Shown piece after piece: positions 32,814-45,362 of a DNA stretch of 64,000 nucleotides. Position 1 is the first letter of the stretch, and the number at the start of each line of letters is the position of its first letter. Location: assembly GCA_040954595.2 (NCBI GenBank), contig CM082589.2, positions 8,866,001-8,930,000 of the forward strand, written 5' to 3'. The notes beneath the pieces were generated by a model. The model saw only the letters and a program-made list of their open reading frames with translations. It was not told the origin of the DNA and did no database searches. The translations under genes were made by a program, and so were the position numbers. Source of the DNA: Balanoglossus misakiensis (lineage: Eukaryota > Hemichordata).

Positions 32814-35362
32814 GGTCCGTGGCTAATTGCGGCCAAGTAGTCCTGTTTCATAAGTCAGGTCCATGACATATGTACCGACATCTGTGATTGGTCCATCTGG
32901 TAATCTTAGGTCCACTTGCGGCACGCTGATTGGAGGGACCTTATGTGTTAGGTCTTATTATTATGTATTATTCACTAGACCTTGTAGGTTAGGTCCTATT
33001 AATATGTATTTATTCAATTTTCAGCTTCCTGATTGGTTAATGTGTAGGTCTCCAGTTTTCGCTGCCTCGTTATGCAAAGTCTTTTGTACTTTCTGAATAC
33101 AGATGTCGTATTGTGTCTGGCATGCTGCCTGCGCGTGGTCGAAGCTCGATCCCAATGTATAAAGAAAGGCACTCATATAATGATTGGATTTCACATTTTC
33201 CTTCACACTATTCATGGCATTTTATGTGATACTGTGAACTAGATACTCGAAATAAATATTGCCAGGAGAATTTTTTATTTTATTTCCAGTGCATGCAGTG
33301 GCGGTTTGTTGAAATGGGCTAGTGTTTTGTTACGTAATGCCTTTCAGCGCGTCACTTCGTGTAACACCTGGCTGAATACGAAGTCTGTGCTATTCCATCG
33401 AGCAAACCAAATAAATCTTAGAAGAGAAATGCTTTGGGACACATCATTATTTTCAAGTATGATTACTTTTTAATTTAACTTCGTTCACGAAGCTGCACCG
33501 TCATAGTTCCCTAACTTTTTATGAAAACAATATACGAATGTATAAATGGACAACGTGCTCTTTATCACAACATCTTCGTAAAAACAAATTTACATTAAAA
33601 TAGTAATAACAATAATAATAATATTGATGATGAGAAGTAGGAGGGTGATTACAAAAATAGTAGTATTATACCAACTGTTAGCTAAAATGCTTAGATGAGT
33701 TAATCAGATTTTCAAAGTCATTTAATCTTTCCAGGGTGCGGTTCATGTTGGAGATAATATACGTCAGGCTATTTCTTAGAAAAGCAATGAACGATCTGCG
33801 GACATCCCGAATAATGTGTTACCACAACGCTAGCCAGGAAGCACATGGGACATTTCACAATGAGGCAGTGAACACTGGGAGACCAGACTGACACGTTAAC
33901 CAATCAGGGGGCTGTATGGTGAATAAATACATATTAATAAGACCTAACCTACAAGGTCCTGCATAATGAGGCAGTGAACGCTGGAGGACCAGACCTACAC
34001 ATTAACCAATCGGGGAGCTGTAAAGTGAATAATGCATAGTAATAAGACCTAACCTACAAGGTCTGGTGAATAATACATAGTAATAAGACCTAACACATAA
34101 GGTCCCTCCAATCAGCGAGCCGCAAGTGGACCTTAGAGAAGCGGATAAACCAATCAGAACATGTAATACGTGTGCAAAGGACCTGTAATGTAGGTCATTT
34201 TGAAACAGGACTAGTGAAACGCCTATCTGTAATCCAGACCAACCGATTCCTTATTTGACGTTGTTTCCGTCTGTTTCGAATACCGAACCACTATAACGTA
34301 TTCACTTTCTAAAATGTCGAGTGAATCTACAAGTTGTCATTTGGGAGTTGATATTGTATTTCGTTTTTCGATTTTCGAAAATTGAATTACAAACAGGGTT
34401 TCACAGTTCTACCAATCGTGTGTTCTTTTACTGGAAAGTTAGGGAGCTAGCTATTAACCATTGCTACATTGTTACATTTTGTTCTGTTTTGAGGGAAAAC
34501 ACCCGACGCGACGTTCTTTTTGGCCCAATACATCTTCAACCAAATACATTGACGACGCATCAACACATTTCCCGACAGCATGTTCAGTTGAACCACTGTA
34601 ACCGGCGTTTTTAGTTCATAAATTTCATCGCATACACGGATGCGGATCGACATTTTCCGTTCAATTCAGTGCACGTAACCTTGAATGCCAGTACACTAGC
34701 CTTGCCATGCGAACTAAAACAAGTTTGCTTGAACTTCTACAACTAATTAAATATTAATGAAAAGTAAAACAATTAACTAATGAGATACTGGGACATAATT
34801 CAAGAAACGCCTATGCCTGATTTATGTAAATTGTGCTGCTTTCATAGCGTGGGAACGTCCACTTCTTCACTAATACATGTCCCAAATATAGCAATGTGTA
34901 AATTTACGGTTAAGGAGATATCGTTGAATATTCATAAAAAGAAAACATTAAGCCAATGGGATTTTAGAATGTAGAGTGAAGGGAGTGTCTATGACCTTCA
35001 TGACATTGATGTATTGATCTTTATTGTCAGAAGGGTCATTGGAACGTCGGATGTATTCCCTTAAAACGTAGCAAAATGTAACAATGTAGCAAGGGTTAAT
35101 GGCCAGCTCCCTAACTTTCCAGTAAAAGAACACAGGATTGGTAGAACTGTGAAACCCTTTTTGTAATTCAATTTTCGAAAATCGAAAAACGAAATACAAT
35201 ATCAACACCCAAATGCCAACTTGTAGATTCACTCGACATTTTAGAAAGTGAATACGTTATAGTGGTTCGGTATTCGAAACAGACGGAAACAACGTCAAAT
35301 AAGGAATCGGTTGGTCTGGATTACAGATAGGCGTTTCACTTGGCCGCAATTAGCCACGGACC
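32814..35362. mobile_element. Element C: long inverted-repeat (foldback) element, target ATTTCA
   Basis: Termini GGTCCGTGGCTAATTGCGGC at 32814 and its reverse complement ending at 35362. ATTTCA flanks both sides (32808-32813 and 35363-35368). The uninterrupted paralogous site, with ATTTCA once, is at 41572-41577, so insertion is shown directly. The inverted similarity extends inwards for several hundred bases (left about 32814-33080; right about 33860-34212 plus 35341-35362) and repeats phrases such as TTATGTGTTAGGTCTTATTA. No coding region. It is itself split by element D. Confidence 0.8.
34213..35340. mobile_element. Element D: foldback element with about 300-bp arms, nested in element C
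   Basis: Left arm 34213-about 34500 (AGTGAAACGCCTATCTGTAA...) is the reverse complement of the right arm, about 35050-35340, with roughly ten mismatches and a long exact stretch at the outer end. The loop is about 0.5 kb. It lies inside the right terminal region of element C, splitting GAAACAGGACT from TGGCCGCAATTAGCC, which are contiguous (in reverse complement) in the left end of C. The exact target duplication is ambiguous (ACT or TA). The ORFs in the arms are reverse images of each other, not genes. Confidence 0.8.
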
Positions 35363-35368
35363 ATTTCA

Positions 35369-35757
35369 GCTGTTAATGAAATGATATTCCCATCCCTATC
35401 TTTGTACTGGTACTACGCTATAAGTAAACTGTTACACTTATCCCAAGCATAGTACTGGTATTATAACTGGTAGTCCAATGCCATGCCCATCCCCTTGCTG
35501 TGTTAATTGATAATAAAGTGTCATACCCTCCCCTTGTTCTGTACTGTTGCTGTTAATAAAATGTTATGACAATCCCTCATTGTACTACATGTAATACTTA
35601 ACTGTAAGTACAATATCATGCACATCCCCTGCTTTTTAGTAAAATGCCATGCCTTCCCCTAGTTCTGTACTATAACTGTTAGTCAAATGTCATGTCCAAC
35701 ACTCACTTTGTACTATAAGTTACCAATAATAAAAATGTCATGCCCTCCCTGCTTCTC
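35369..35757. repeat. Dispersed module, copies at 41578-41966 and 43037-43314
   Basis: CTGTTAATGAAATGATATTC to CTTCTCTA occurs again nearly unchanged at 41578-41966 and in part at about 43037-43314. It consists of AT-rich short phrases like TAATAAAATGTCATGCCCTC. No coding potential. Confidence 0.85.
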
Positions 35758-35761
35758 TATA

Positions 35762-38700
35762 CAGTCTGATCTCAGCCTATTAAAATTCGCCTAAACCTTA
35801 CAACAGAGAGCCTCGTTTTCACTTCTATCCAATATGGCGGCCTACCGAAAACTTGAAACCTGCATGCTGGCATGAAAAGAGGTGTACACGCTTTAATTTT
35901 GGATGACAAGGTGCGTTTTCCATCAATTATTGTCTAAATGGATGTTATCTTACGCTTTATGACGCTCGTTTTAGCTGTAATAAATTATTTTGAAACCCTG
36001 CATACTGGCGATGTGGCAGTGACTCGATCGTACGATGTTATGCATGTGAATGCTAATGTTTGAGAAGCGATACAGAAATTAGAGGGTCTTGAGCAGAGGC
36101 GTAAATACGGTTTTTCACAGGGTCTATGTATTAGCTATAACAGTGCCAAGTTTGGTTTGCCTACGGTGAAGCACATTGACGCGGGGCAGTGTTGAATGTG
36201 ACCTCTCAAGCAACATACTATATGTATAGGACCTCCGTAAGGGTGTTTCGATTGCGTAACACGGAAACTCGGCAGATCAAATCACAGTCCCCGGGAGTCT
36301 GCCGGGACTTTACACTGAACATAACATTGCAGATGAGTTATGAGACAATCAATGCTCGATAACAGCCTAGGTTTTGACAATGGATATTAGTGTGTTTTAG
36401 AGATTAACCCGGATAAGTGGCGGTCTGCATAGACAGTATGTACATAGTATGCATAGTGGTGACTGTGAGGTTAATCTGACAATGAAATCATGGTTACTAC
36501 AACAGACTACACTGGTCCAACTCTCCTTTTTTCTGACATTGATTGGTAATTTGGCAATTTTTAAAAACATTTTTGTTGTTCTTTTTGATTATTTCAAATT
36601 TAAGAATTTTATGTATATTTTTTCAATCAATAAAATTATTGCCAGCCTTATAATTCTACATTTAGTTTTCTAACTCCATATCTGAATAATCACTGTAATT
36701 ATTTGTATCATTTTCATATGCATTTGTTGTACTCTCTTGTAAATCTTCCTCAGGTAATTGGTATTCCTGTTCTACCTCTTCTATCTCTAGTATGTCAAAC
36801 GTTTCAAAAGTATCCACCATTTCTTCATTCATAATCATTTCTAGAATCGAATCATCTTCACTTACTCTGTCAATATAACTTCTACTGGTGTTTTCACCAC
36901 TTCTAGTGTTTTCACAGTTTGTTATGTATAGTGGTCTTTATGGAGTTTAGAATGTTATTCCTTCCATCCGTGGCATTTGCCATAGACCTCAGCAGTCTAT
37001 TTAAAACCAACAAACTATCTCTACTCTTGGAGGAAAACACAAACGACCCCTTTCTCACCATTATGAAAAGCTTCACAAAGACAAAGTATGTTGCAGTTAA
37101 AAGACTGAAAATGACTATAGAAAAATATGACTTGCATAGACAGACTGATAAATGCCCAATCAGTTACTATGCCCAGACTGGACAAAAGCCTTTCACTGTC
37201 ACTCTGCACTGACAGCCCAGACAAATGCCAGTTCACACACACACACCCTGAAAAGACTAGACTAAATATCAGTTCACAAAAACTCTGCACAGTGCAGACT
37301 AGACAATTGTCAGTCAAACTAAAACCACACAGACTTCTCCTACACAGACTGGAAAATACCTGTTCAGTAATACTCAAACAATAACAGTTAATGAAATTTA
37401 CCTTTTTAATTTTTATTGTCAAATAAATACAATATAATATATAAAAGGTAACAACTGAGGAAAGCAAGATTAATAAAGGAAACTCCTGAATGCAAAAAAG
37501 TGTGAGAACTGGCCACCAACCACACTAAAGGCAGACTCACTAAACGTAAAACACCGATCGATCAGCACACTGACGCACTTCTTTCTTCGTTGTCTCCTGA
37601 AAGACAAAGAAACAAACTGTTAGGCGTACGATAATTATTGGTGAAGTTCTCAACAAGAGATTTGAGAAACACTTGCTCCGGCTTCCACACACACACGACA
37701 CTGCTGCAACAGTGCACGCCAAGCAAGGAATGATGCTGCCCAGGAAACTTTTCCTCCGGCGCGCTTACTTAAAGTCCATGTCCTGTCACATTTTGCTCCG
37801 TTTTGTTGTCATTACTCATTTGTATCCGAGTTATCGCTGTTTCTATTATTGTTACAGAGAAATAAAATATTACAATACAAACTAGTATATATATTGGTAT
37901 TAAATATCAAATATGGATGTAAATATATTGCGCCAATCTTTAAAAAAACGCCCGAAAAGTTATAGTGTGTGCAGAAAATCAGCGCGAATTTTCCGGAAAT
38001 TGCCGAGTACGCGCCGTTTTCACCCCATACACCTGTGACGTCACTAGTGGAACACATAAACAAACATGTCTGCCATTCGTACGGCGCGGTGCCTGCGGTG
38101 GTGCACGATTTTGAAAGTGAAACCGATGACTGGGGCTGCATGACTTGTGATGCCAGAAGTGACAGCGAAGGTGGTGATATTGACCAACTTGTAGAGGCTA
38201 TCGTAATGTCTAGCCAATATCATTACACATTTTCTAGAACATCGACACGTCACTATGTTCGAAGTGCTAGTGCTGCACAGCTGAGCGATATTCAGTCGCA
38301 TCAAACAGTCGACACACGCTAAAATTTAAAATTGTGTGCATATTTAGTTAGAATGGAAATCACTCGGCAAAATGTTGATATTTATACAGCAGCAATTTGT
38401 GAATGTTGGCAATGTGTACTGTATCGTGCCATCGTGACTTGCCGTGCCGTTTTTGTTTTATGTTGACAACATTTACCACCCAATCCCATGGCCATGCAGT
38501 GTTATGCACATGTGCGACGTGGTGAAAGTCTAATCGTTGCAAGAGAAAAGTAAATAGACCCAAAAATATCTAGACAGTATTTAACTGGTTGTGTAAATAT
38601 GTCAAATATTTCATCTAGTGACGATTGGCAAATTAAAAATCATAGATTCGGCACCGTTAGCAACCGAACGCATCCATAGCACAGCCAAGGCCTCAATCAT

Positions 38701-40241
38701 CAATGGCGTTTGTTGGAAGCGAGCGTTTTCACCAGCGGACTTGCGTAAACCATGCGTAAACCAATGGAGGAGGTAAATTAAAACACAAAGGACCAAAACC
38801 CACATACATGTAATCGGTGTTTTTTAATAAATTGATTTAATAAAATGTCTTAGCACGGTAGTTGTTGCTGTTTTTATACGTATCCTAAATACGAACAACT
38901 TCCGAGCAGCTAGCAGTTGACCTAGTGTTTAGGGTTCACCCGTAAATATCTGACATTTCTGAATGCGACGACGCGTCGTAGTACATGTACTAGCTTCCAA
39001 ACACGGCCATGTTTGGAATTTGGAAGCGGGTTGCTGCATTTGTGGGGAAAATAAATCGTTGGTATTTACTGTTTATGTGATTTTAAGGAGGGTACGGCAC
39101 CTGGAACTAAATCCAGCCTCGTCCTATAACCTGCTGACCATTGTACGTATCAAACGAAGTGATCTGGCGCGCACAAGTGTGCACCACAAATGATACCTGT
39201 CTCGCATTTTATTCAGTCAGTACGCCTAGTAACCCGTTTCAAAGCTACTCCTGGGTCACTGGGAAAGCTCTTCATCGATATACCGTCGTTAAATTCATGT
39301 TGCTACACCCACCAACAACACCGTATTTCACAATTTTTGAAGTAGACGCCGGCGTTCAATGCACAACGCAAGTCATGATATTCTTTTGTGTTCCACTAGT
39401 GACGTCATTTTCCCATTAGGGACGCGCGACATCCGAAACTTCACGATCAGCGGCATACCACAAAAGTCACCCCAAAATTACGTTTTTTTCTGTTAAAAAA
39501 CACATTTTTGAAAGATTTGTTTTGCCCTTTTCCAGGAAAAATAGTATGCTTGGACATGACATCGTTTATTCCTGTTTAAATTAATGTAAAATTTTGCCAG
39601 GACCTGGACTTTAAGGTCTACGATGACGTCTGGACACCTACTGTCCCATCATTGCGCCAAAAATCATGTCCAATCAGAGCTCTTAGCAAGAAAATAACGA
39701 AATTGGACCGGGACATAATGATCGAAAATAGCTTGCCACAGTCGCGCATTCGCTACTTCCGGGTATGGATTCCTTCCGCCGCCATGTTAGAACATGGTAC
39801 ATACACACACTCAGTAAACAGGCATTCGCAATTTTTCCGGACCTTCAGCAGACTAAAAATACGCAAATTTCGATAAAACAATAATCAACTCAACTATTTA
39901 TGTCCATTTTCGATTTTTAAAAACCGGCACATAGACGCGGGGCAGTGTTGAAAATCACGGAAAAATCGTGGATGTCCGTACGGGCACACCACTCGAAACG
40001 AGTATGACCTAATTCTTTGGACTAACAATGGCGTGAAATATGATAGAAATAGCAACTTACCGGGTATACGTCAGTTTCAGGATGAGAATAATTCTTCTAA
40101 CACAGTATTAAGCTGGAAAAGTGAGATTATCGGTACCTCGGGAAAAAATCCTAACGGACGCATACTTAAGCACGGGGGCGCTGTTCATTTGAAATGATTT
40201 TATGCAAATGCATGTAAATTAGGTACCCTGAAATCAGACTG
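35762..40241. mobile_element. Element B: 4.5-kb DNA element with TATA target duplication
   Basis: Inverted tips CAGTCTGATCTCAG at 35762 and its near reverse complement (CTGAAATCAGACTG) ending at 40241. TATA is duplicated at 35758-35761 and 40242-40245. Two uninterrupted paralogous sites (CTTCTCTATAGTTGTT) are present at about 41962-41975 and 43310-43325, so the insertion is read directly. The interior has a minus-strand acidic coding relic (36669-36925) like the tail of the element A gene, and a direct repeat GACGCGGGGCAGTGTTGA near 36180 and 39935. No recognisable transposase. A 4-bp TATA duplication fits several superfamilies, so I leave it unassigned. Confidence 0.8.
36669..36925 (-). pseudogene. 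Acidic C-terminal coding relic related to the element A gene
   Basis: An open minus-strand frame of about 85 codons ending in TAA. It is acidic and contains EIEEVEQEYQLPEEDLQES, close to EIIEDEQEYDLPEENVLEVD in element A. The DNA is also similar there. No CXC domain is found upstream, so element B seems to keep only the tail. The start of the relic is not defined. Confidence 0.4.
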
Positions 40242-40245
40242 TATA

Positions 40246-43200
40246 GTTGTTAATAAAATGTTACTCCCCCCCAAGGGTTGTACTGGTACTTGAACTGTTA
40301 GTAAAATATCATGCCCTTGTTCCTAGTTATGAACTGAAACGTTTAGGCTAATCAACTGTAATGCTCATGTACTTGGTTGAGTAAAATGTCTGCCAATGTC
40401 TTGCCTAGTTCTACAACTCATAGTAAAATGCCATGCCCTCCCCTAGTTCCGCACTGTAGGGGTCAATAAACCGTATTATCTGGCCACCCCTAGCTCTTAA
40501 GTTGATCGTATGCCATGCCGAAACCTAGTTCTGTATAATTGTGACTTAGAGCTTAGATGGTCCTATAAATTTTATAAAACGTGTGCACACTTCAAATAGG
40601 CCGAAAATGTCATGTGTACCGACTGATAATAAACTGTCATTTCATCCCAGCTATGCACTCAAAAAATGATGTGGCATTAACACTAGAGAACGTGTACTGA
40701 TCTGAGTGAATCAGATCCCGTGAGGAGTACGGTGCCCAGAGTACACGTGTACTAGTAGAGAAATGCCAAGTGTTGCTACATCTTTGCGCTTCGCCCGCCA
40801 TTGCTCTCCGGAAAATAGGAGTGTGGTCGAGCGAACACGTGCGAGCGGAAAGTCGTGTTGCGACCGTCGGCGAGGAGAATTAAGACACAGCGCTAATAAT
40901 AGTGTCTGTAACGACTATCACACCAAAACTCCTTTACAGTAAATATAAAAACAGACTACGTCGGAGAAGTCTTTTGACGTGTCTTCGTTCTCGAGGAGCC
41001 ATTTGTATCTGCATTTGCATACCAGAAAGCCACGCCTTCCAGCCTCGTTCGCGGGTGGCTTGTTTGTAATTGCCAAAGGCGAGTTAGTCATGTGCTTAGT
41101 TTGTTGGGTGTCAATGTAATCGTCCATGTTAACTTATTTGGTACAATTCGAGACATATGCACTCAAAAATGATGTGGCATTAAACACTAGAGGACGTGTA
41201 CTGATCTGAGTGAATCAGATCCCGTGAGGTCGCCATTGTGGGGTTTGCACTGGTATGGTAGGGCATATTCTCATCAAGGGGGACACCCTCGGGGTGCGAC
41301 GACCCCTTCCCTACTGTTGCTGAAAAATACTTGTATATGAAAGTTGAAACAGTGATAGTTGCACATGAGGTATCTGATATGGCATTAACATAAACATAAC
41401 AAAATAAAGTTTTGATGGTTCCTTGCAATCTGCAATTGCATGAAAATATTCTCTGTACTGTTAATTAGAGAATAATGTCTGCTCCTAATTCTGCAAAATG
41501 TGTCATACTAAAATGTTATACCATTAGTGACACTATGACCAATAATAAAATATCATACTCTTCCCTTATGTATTTCAGCTGTTAATGAAATGATATTCCC
41601 ATCCCTATCTTTGTACTGGTACTAAGCTATAAGTAAAATGTAACACTTATCCCAAGCATAGTACTGGTATTATAACTGGTAGTCCAATGCCATGCCCATC
41701 CCCTTGCTGTGTTAATTGATAATAAAGTGTCATACCCTCCCCTTGTTCTGTACTGTTGCTGTTAATAAAATGTTATGACAATCCCTCATTGTACTACATG
41801 TAATAGTTAACGGTAAGTACAATATCATGCACATCCCTTGCTTTTTAGTAAAATGCCATGCCTTCCCCTAGTTCTGTACTATAACTGTTAGTCATATGTC
41901 ATGTCCAACACTCACTTTGTACTATAAGTTACCAATAATAAAAATGTCATGCCCTCCCTGCTTCTCTATAGTTGTTAATAAAATGTTACTCCCACCCCAA
42001 GGGTTGTACTGGTACTTGAACTGTTAGTAAAATATCATGCCCATGTTCCTAGTTATGAACTGAAACGTTTAGGCTAATCAACTGTAATGCTCGTGGACTT
42101 GGTTGAGCAAAATGTCTGCCAATGTCTTGCCTAGTTCTACAACTCATAATAAAATGCCATGCCCTCCCCTAGTTCCGCACTGTAGGGGTCAATAAACCGT
42201 ATTATCTGGCCACCCCTAGCTCTTAAGTTGATCGTATGCCACGCCGAAACCTAGTTCTGTATAATTGTGACTTAGAGCTTAGATGGTCCTATAAATTTTA
42301 TAAAACGTGTGCACACTTCAAATAGGCCGAAAATGTCATGTGTACCGACTGATAATAAACTGTCATTTCATCCCAGCTATGCACTCAAAAAATGATGTGG
42401 CATTAACACTAGAGAACGTGTACTGATCTCAGTGAAACAGATCCCGTGAGGAGTACGGTGCCCAGAGTACACGTGTACTAGTAGAGAAATGCCAAGTGTT
42501 GCTACATCTTCGCGCTTCGCCCGCCATTGCTCTCCGGAAAATAGGAGTGTGGTCGAGCGAACACGTGCGAGCGGAAAGTCGTGTTGCGACCGTCGGCGAG
42601 GAGAATTAAGACACAGCGCTAATAATAGTGTCTGTAACGACTATCACACCAAAACTCCTTTACAGTAAATATAAAAACAGACTACGTCGGAGAAGTCTTT
42701 TGACGTGTCTTCGTTCTCGAGGAGCCATTTGTATCTGTATTTGCATACCAGAAAGCCACGCCTCCCAGCCTCGTTCGCGGGTGACTTGTTTGTAATTGGC
42801 AAAGGCGAGTTAGTCATGTGCTTAGTTTGTTGTGTGTCAATGTAATCGTCCATGTTAACTTATTTGGGACAATTCGAGACATATGCACTCAAAAATGACG
42901 TGGCATTAAACACTAGAGGACGTGTACTGATCTGAGTGAATCAGATCCCGTGAGGAGTACGGTGCCCAGAGTACACGTGTCCTAGTAAAGAAATGCCAAA
43001 TGTTGCTACATCTTCGCGCTTCGCCCGCCAAGGTCGCCATGCCCATCCCTTTGCTGTGTTAATTGATAATAAAGTGTCATACCCTCCCCTTGTTCTGTAC
43101 TGTTGCTGTTAATAAAATGTTATGACAATCCCTCATTGTACTACATGTAATACATAAGTGTAAGTACAATATCATGCAAATCCCTTGCTTTTTAGTAAAA

Positions 43201-44200
43201 TGCCATGCCTTCCCCTAGTTCTGTACTATAACTGTTAGTCAAATGTCATGTCCAACACTCACTTTGTACTATAAGTTACCAATAATAAAAATGTCATGCC
43301 CTCCTTGCTTCTCTATAGTTGTTCATAAAATGTTACTCCCACCCCAAGGGTAGTAGTGGTACTTGAACTGTTAGTAAAATATCATGCCCATGTTCCTAGT
43401 TATGAACTGAAACGTTTAGGCTAATCAACTGTAATGCTCATGTACTTGGTTTAGTAAAATGTCTGCCAATGTCTTGCCTAGTTCTACAACTCATAATAAA
43501 ATGCCATGCCCTCCCCTAGTTCCGTACTGTAGGGGTCAATAAAACGCATTATCTGGCCACCCCTAGCTCTTAAGTTGATCGTATGCCATGCCGAAACCTA
43601 GTTCTGTATTGTGACTTAGAGCTTAGATGGTCCTATAAAGCTTATAAAACTTGTGCACACTCCAAATAGGCCGAAAATGTCATGTGTACCGACTGATAAT
43701 AAACTGTCATTTCATCCCAGCTATGCACTCAAAAAATGACGTGGCATTAAACACTAGAGGACGTGTACTGATCTGAGTGAATCAGATCCCGTGAGGAGTA
43801 CGGTGCCCAGAGTACACGTGTCCTAGTAAAGAAATGCCAAATGTTGCTACATCTTCGCGCTTCGCCCGCCAAGGTCGCCATTGCTCTCCGGAAAATAGGA
43901 GACTGCATGTAGTTTAGCGAGCACGTGCGAACGGACGATGGTGTTGTTACCGTCGACGAGGCGAATTAAGACACAGCGCTAATACTAGTGTCTGTCACGA
44001 CTATCACACCAAAACTGTCCTTTACACTAAATATAAAAAAAGTTATTAAAGTCGGAGAAGTCTTTCCACGAGTCTTCGATATCGAGGAGCCATTTGTATC
44101 TGCATAAATTTGCATTTCCAGTCTCGTTCGCGTAAGACTTGTTTGTATTTGTCAAAGGCGAGTTAGGCACGTGCTTAGATTTTTGGGTATCAGTGTAATC
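40246..44200. repeat. Mosaic of three tandem 1.35-1.72-kb composite repeats
   Basis: Three successive copies of a composite: AT-rich TAATAAAATG phrases (from about 40246, 41969 and 43317), then GCACTCAAAAA-ATGACGTGGC boundaries (40652, 41160, 42380, 42885, 43726), then a block with CGCTTCGCCCGCCATTGCTC (about 40790, 42515, 43860). Each copy has a GATCTGA-GTGAA-TCAGATC hairpin and a GTACACGTGTAC palindrome or close variant. Offsets are about 1721-1726 and 1350 bp. A 69-codon ORF on the minus strand (40918-41127, 42644-42853) is repeated in two copies but decayed in the third, and is probably not a gene. Confidence 0.8.
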
Positions 44201-44349
44201 GTCCATGGTAACTTATTTGTCTATTACATATTTTAATTTCATCTTTCTTATCAAGCCTTGATGTAATTACATGATATTTTCGTAAACACCACGGGTTCAC
44301 AGAGTTTTGCTTCCAGAATGTCTGCAGTTGAATACAGCACACACATCTG

Positions 44350-44773
44350 TAGCCCGGAGACACAGGCGTAGTAGGGGAAAAGGAACGCCCGGGGACAGTC
44401 TCTATTTACGCACCGAATTCTGTGCGCAGAACGACACGGGTGGTAAATCTTGTGTGTAAGCTAATTTGTCACTCAATGTAAACCAAATGACATCATCGCA
44501 TTCTAAATAAGGAAATAGAGGTGGAGTCATGTGTGAAATTCCCGCAACGGGATGTGGGAGTGGTTTTGAAGGTGCATGAATATTCATAACCAAGCTATGT
44601 TAATTATATCATCCAACCACTGGCGCCCGTCAACATTTGATAGATCACTCTATATCCATTCGTTACTAAGCGACCATGATCGTTGCCAGGGCTACTATCT
44701 TTCAGCTCAGCAGGAAATTTCTCGACTGTCCCCGGGCGTTGTATTCTAGATCGACGCCTGTGTCTCCGGGCTA
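44350..44773. mobile_element. 424-bp MITE with 9-bp target duplication
   Basis: Perfect 20-bp inverted ends TAGCCCGGAGACACAGGCGT, followed after about 15 bases by a second inverted block AACGCCCGGGGACAGTC. The 9-bp flank ACACATCTG is exactly duplicated at 44341-44349 and 44774-44782. A 9-bp duplication is typical of Mutator-like elements, so this is probably a non-autonomous MULE. No coding region. Confidence 0.85.
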
Positions 44774-44782
44774 ACACATCTG

Positions 44783-44970
44783 CTTCGTGCCCCAATATCA
44801 GAGAGCGTAGCAATAAATAATGTATGGTAATTACGTATACGTCCCTTTCTTAGATCAAAATAATTTAAGTTAACAAAATAATGGTAAGTACATTAAAAAT
44901 TAAATGGGGGACGAGATAAGGGTGAAGCAATAGTAATTCAAATAAAATAAAATCTAAAATAGAGGGTATG
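44783..44970. other. Spacer before the THAP promoter region
   Basis: AT-rich, no feature seen. Confidence 0.4.
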
Positions 44971-45362
44971 CACGTGACGTCATCCACTGGAGAGTCGCCA
45001 TGTTGGAGATACACTTCCGCGTACAGCGCGCCGCGTACGCGTACGATAACATAGCATTATGCTGGCGGTACGATCAACCCCGGACTTTAGTCGTGTCGCG
45101 CTAGCTTTTGGAGAGTGGCTTTGTCCTTGACATCAATTTCATGTATGGTAAGAATCAAATAAATATGATACTACCAGTTCTGTTGTGTTTGTGTCTACTG
45201 TTTGACTCTGACATGTCTGTGTTTATGTTTCCGTAACAAGGTTACGTAACGGTAAACAAAAAATATATAAACAAACAAACGAACGAACGATCGAAAGTTT
45301 GATTACGTCATATTGACCCCATTTGTGAACCCACGTACTTGTGCGCTTGCTCATCCGTAACG
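44971..45362 (+). promoter_or_regulatory. Promoter-like region and 5' leader of the THAP exon
   Basis: A compact cluster of promoter-type motifs: CACGTG overlapping TGACGTCA (CRE consensus, 44975-44982), GCCATGTTGG (YY1-like, 44997-45006) and ACTTCCG (ETS-like, 45013-45019). CpG-rich sequence (CGCGCCGCGTACGCGTACG) follows. The THAP start codon is about 340 bp downstream. A GTATGGTAAGAATC near 45140 could be a splice donor of a leader exon. Confidence 0.4.

Noticed and set aside
34321-34614. 97-residue ORF with a near twin on the opposite strand at 34948-35232
   Set aside because: They are the two arms of a foldback element read in opposite directions, not genes.
37969-38322. 117-residue ORF inside element B as a transposase
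   Set aside because: No transposase motif (no DDE spacing, no zinc finger) can be seen; left unannotated.
40918-41127. 69-residue ORF repeated at 42644-42853
   Set aside because: The third copy (about 43990-44203) is frame-shifted, and the differences between the first two include several amino-acid changes in few substitutions. There is no domain, so it is probably repeat-derived.
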